5,572 bases of DNA. Source: JABIAL01 sp964645825. Its GTDB lineage: Bacteria > Patescibacteriota > Patescibacteriia > UBA1558 > GWA2-36-10. A program made the position numbers and the translations under genes. Positions 5,367 through 5,572 of this stretch are shown in pieces; the first letter of the stretch is position 1, and each line of letters opens with the position of its first letter. A model generated the notes under the pieces. It was given only the letters and a program-made list of their open reading frames with translations, did no database searches and had not been told where the DNA came from. The stretch lies in assembly GCA_964645825.1 (NCBI GenBank), contig CAZXZY010000040.1:1-5572 (forward strand), given 5' to 3'.

Positions 5367-5572
5367 TTAATTCCCTGATTCTAAATATTTACTAACTTCA
5401 TCGTAAGCAATCTGCATTCTGTCTATAAAATCTTTATCTGTAATATGTATGTTAACATCATCTGAATACTGACTTAAAAAATTATCATGATCTTGAATTA
5501 ACTCATCAATACGCTCTAAAGATTCAAGATATTTTTTAGCCTTGTAAAATTTTGTTAACAAATTTTTACTTA
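5367..5572 (-). CDS. Unidentified protein, C-terminal part, 5' end beyond the window
   Basis: The reading frame is open from the stop at 5367 to the right edge, giving at least 68 residues. The first possible start inside the window is a TTG at 5561, but codons for S-K-N precede it in frame without a stop, so the true start is probably outside. The visible part is highly charged and predicted helical (KAKKYLESLERIDELIQDHD, then DKDFIDRMQIAYDEVSKYLE), with no transmembrane segment, cysteine or catalytic motif. I do not recognise the family. It does not resemble the C-terminus of ScpA, the expected neighbour. It sits 13 bases upstream of scpB on the same strand, so it is probably in the same operon. 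AT-rich composition and TAA stop match its neighbours, which supports a real gene. Confidence 0.6.
   Translation of the reverse strand, partial: SKNLLTKFYKAKKYLESLERIDELIQDHDNFLSQYSDDVNIHITDKDFIDRMQIAYDEVSKYLESGN

Noticed and set aside
146..5572. Alternative genetic code, because no gene ends in TGA
   Set aside because: TGA reassignment to Gly or Trp would leave in-frame TGA codons in the genes. All proteins are full length under the standard code, with Trp as TGG and Gly as GGN. Eight stops without TGA is a small sample in AT-rich DNA.

Overview
The window is a compact, AT-rich stretch of bacterial chromosome in which every gene lies on the minus strand, so transcription runs from high to low coordinates. 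Genes are separated by 0-15 bases, or overlap by one base as TAATG. Nearly all lack a recognisable Shine-Dalgarno sequence, and all stop codons are TAA or TAG. The standard code gives full-length proteins throughout. Small gene size, tight packing, weak ribosome binding sites and a class II aldolase with unusual motif variants suggest a small-genome lineage such as Patescibacteria (CPR). This is inference: there is no rRNA or other phylogenetic marker in view.

Layout in the direction of transcription: an unidentified ORF cut by the right edge (5367-5572); scpB, chromosome segregation and condensation protein B (4784-5353); an RluB/RsuA-family rRNA pseudouridine synthase (4107-4784); a secreted or membrane-anchored S11 D-Ala-D-Ala carboxypeptidase (3190-4107); a small membrane protein of the COG2426 'small multidrug export' family (2681-3163); tpiA, triosephosphate isomerase (1914-2675); a class II fructose-bisphosphate aldolase (1042-1911); and a membrane-anchored TPR protein (146-1033). 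A hairpin followed by a T-run at 101-133 looks like the rho-independent terminator of the whole run. After it come an imperfect palindrome (60-92) and the 5' half of a tRNA-Tyr(GUA) gene cut by the left edge (1-42).

Functionally this looks like one housekeeping operon. It combines chromosome segregation (scpB), ribosome modification (rluB), cell-wall trimming (S11 peptidase) and two consecutive glycolytic enzymes: the aldolase makes dihydroxyacetone phosphate and glyceraldehyde 3-phosphate, which TpiA interconverts. The scpB / rluB / S11 carboxypeptidase grouping recalls the scpA-scpB-dacB-rluB region of Bacillus subtilis. No mobile element, CRISPR array, defence system or clear novel system is visible. 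The least ordinary places are the spacer between terminator and tRNA-Tyr (palindrome plus an imperfect direct repeat that includes the tRNA 5' end), the divergent aldolase motifs, and the two uncharacterised proteins at the ends. No gene-free stretch exceeds 300 bases; the longest, about 100 bases at 43-145, is described in the features.
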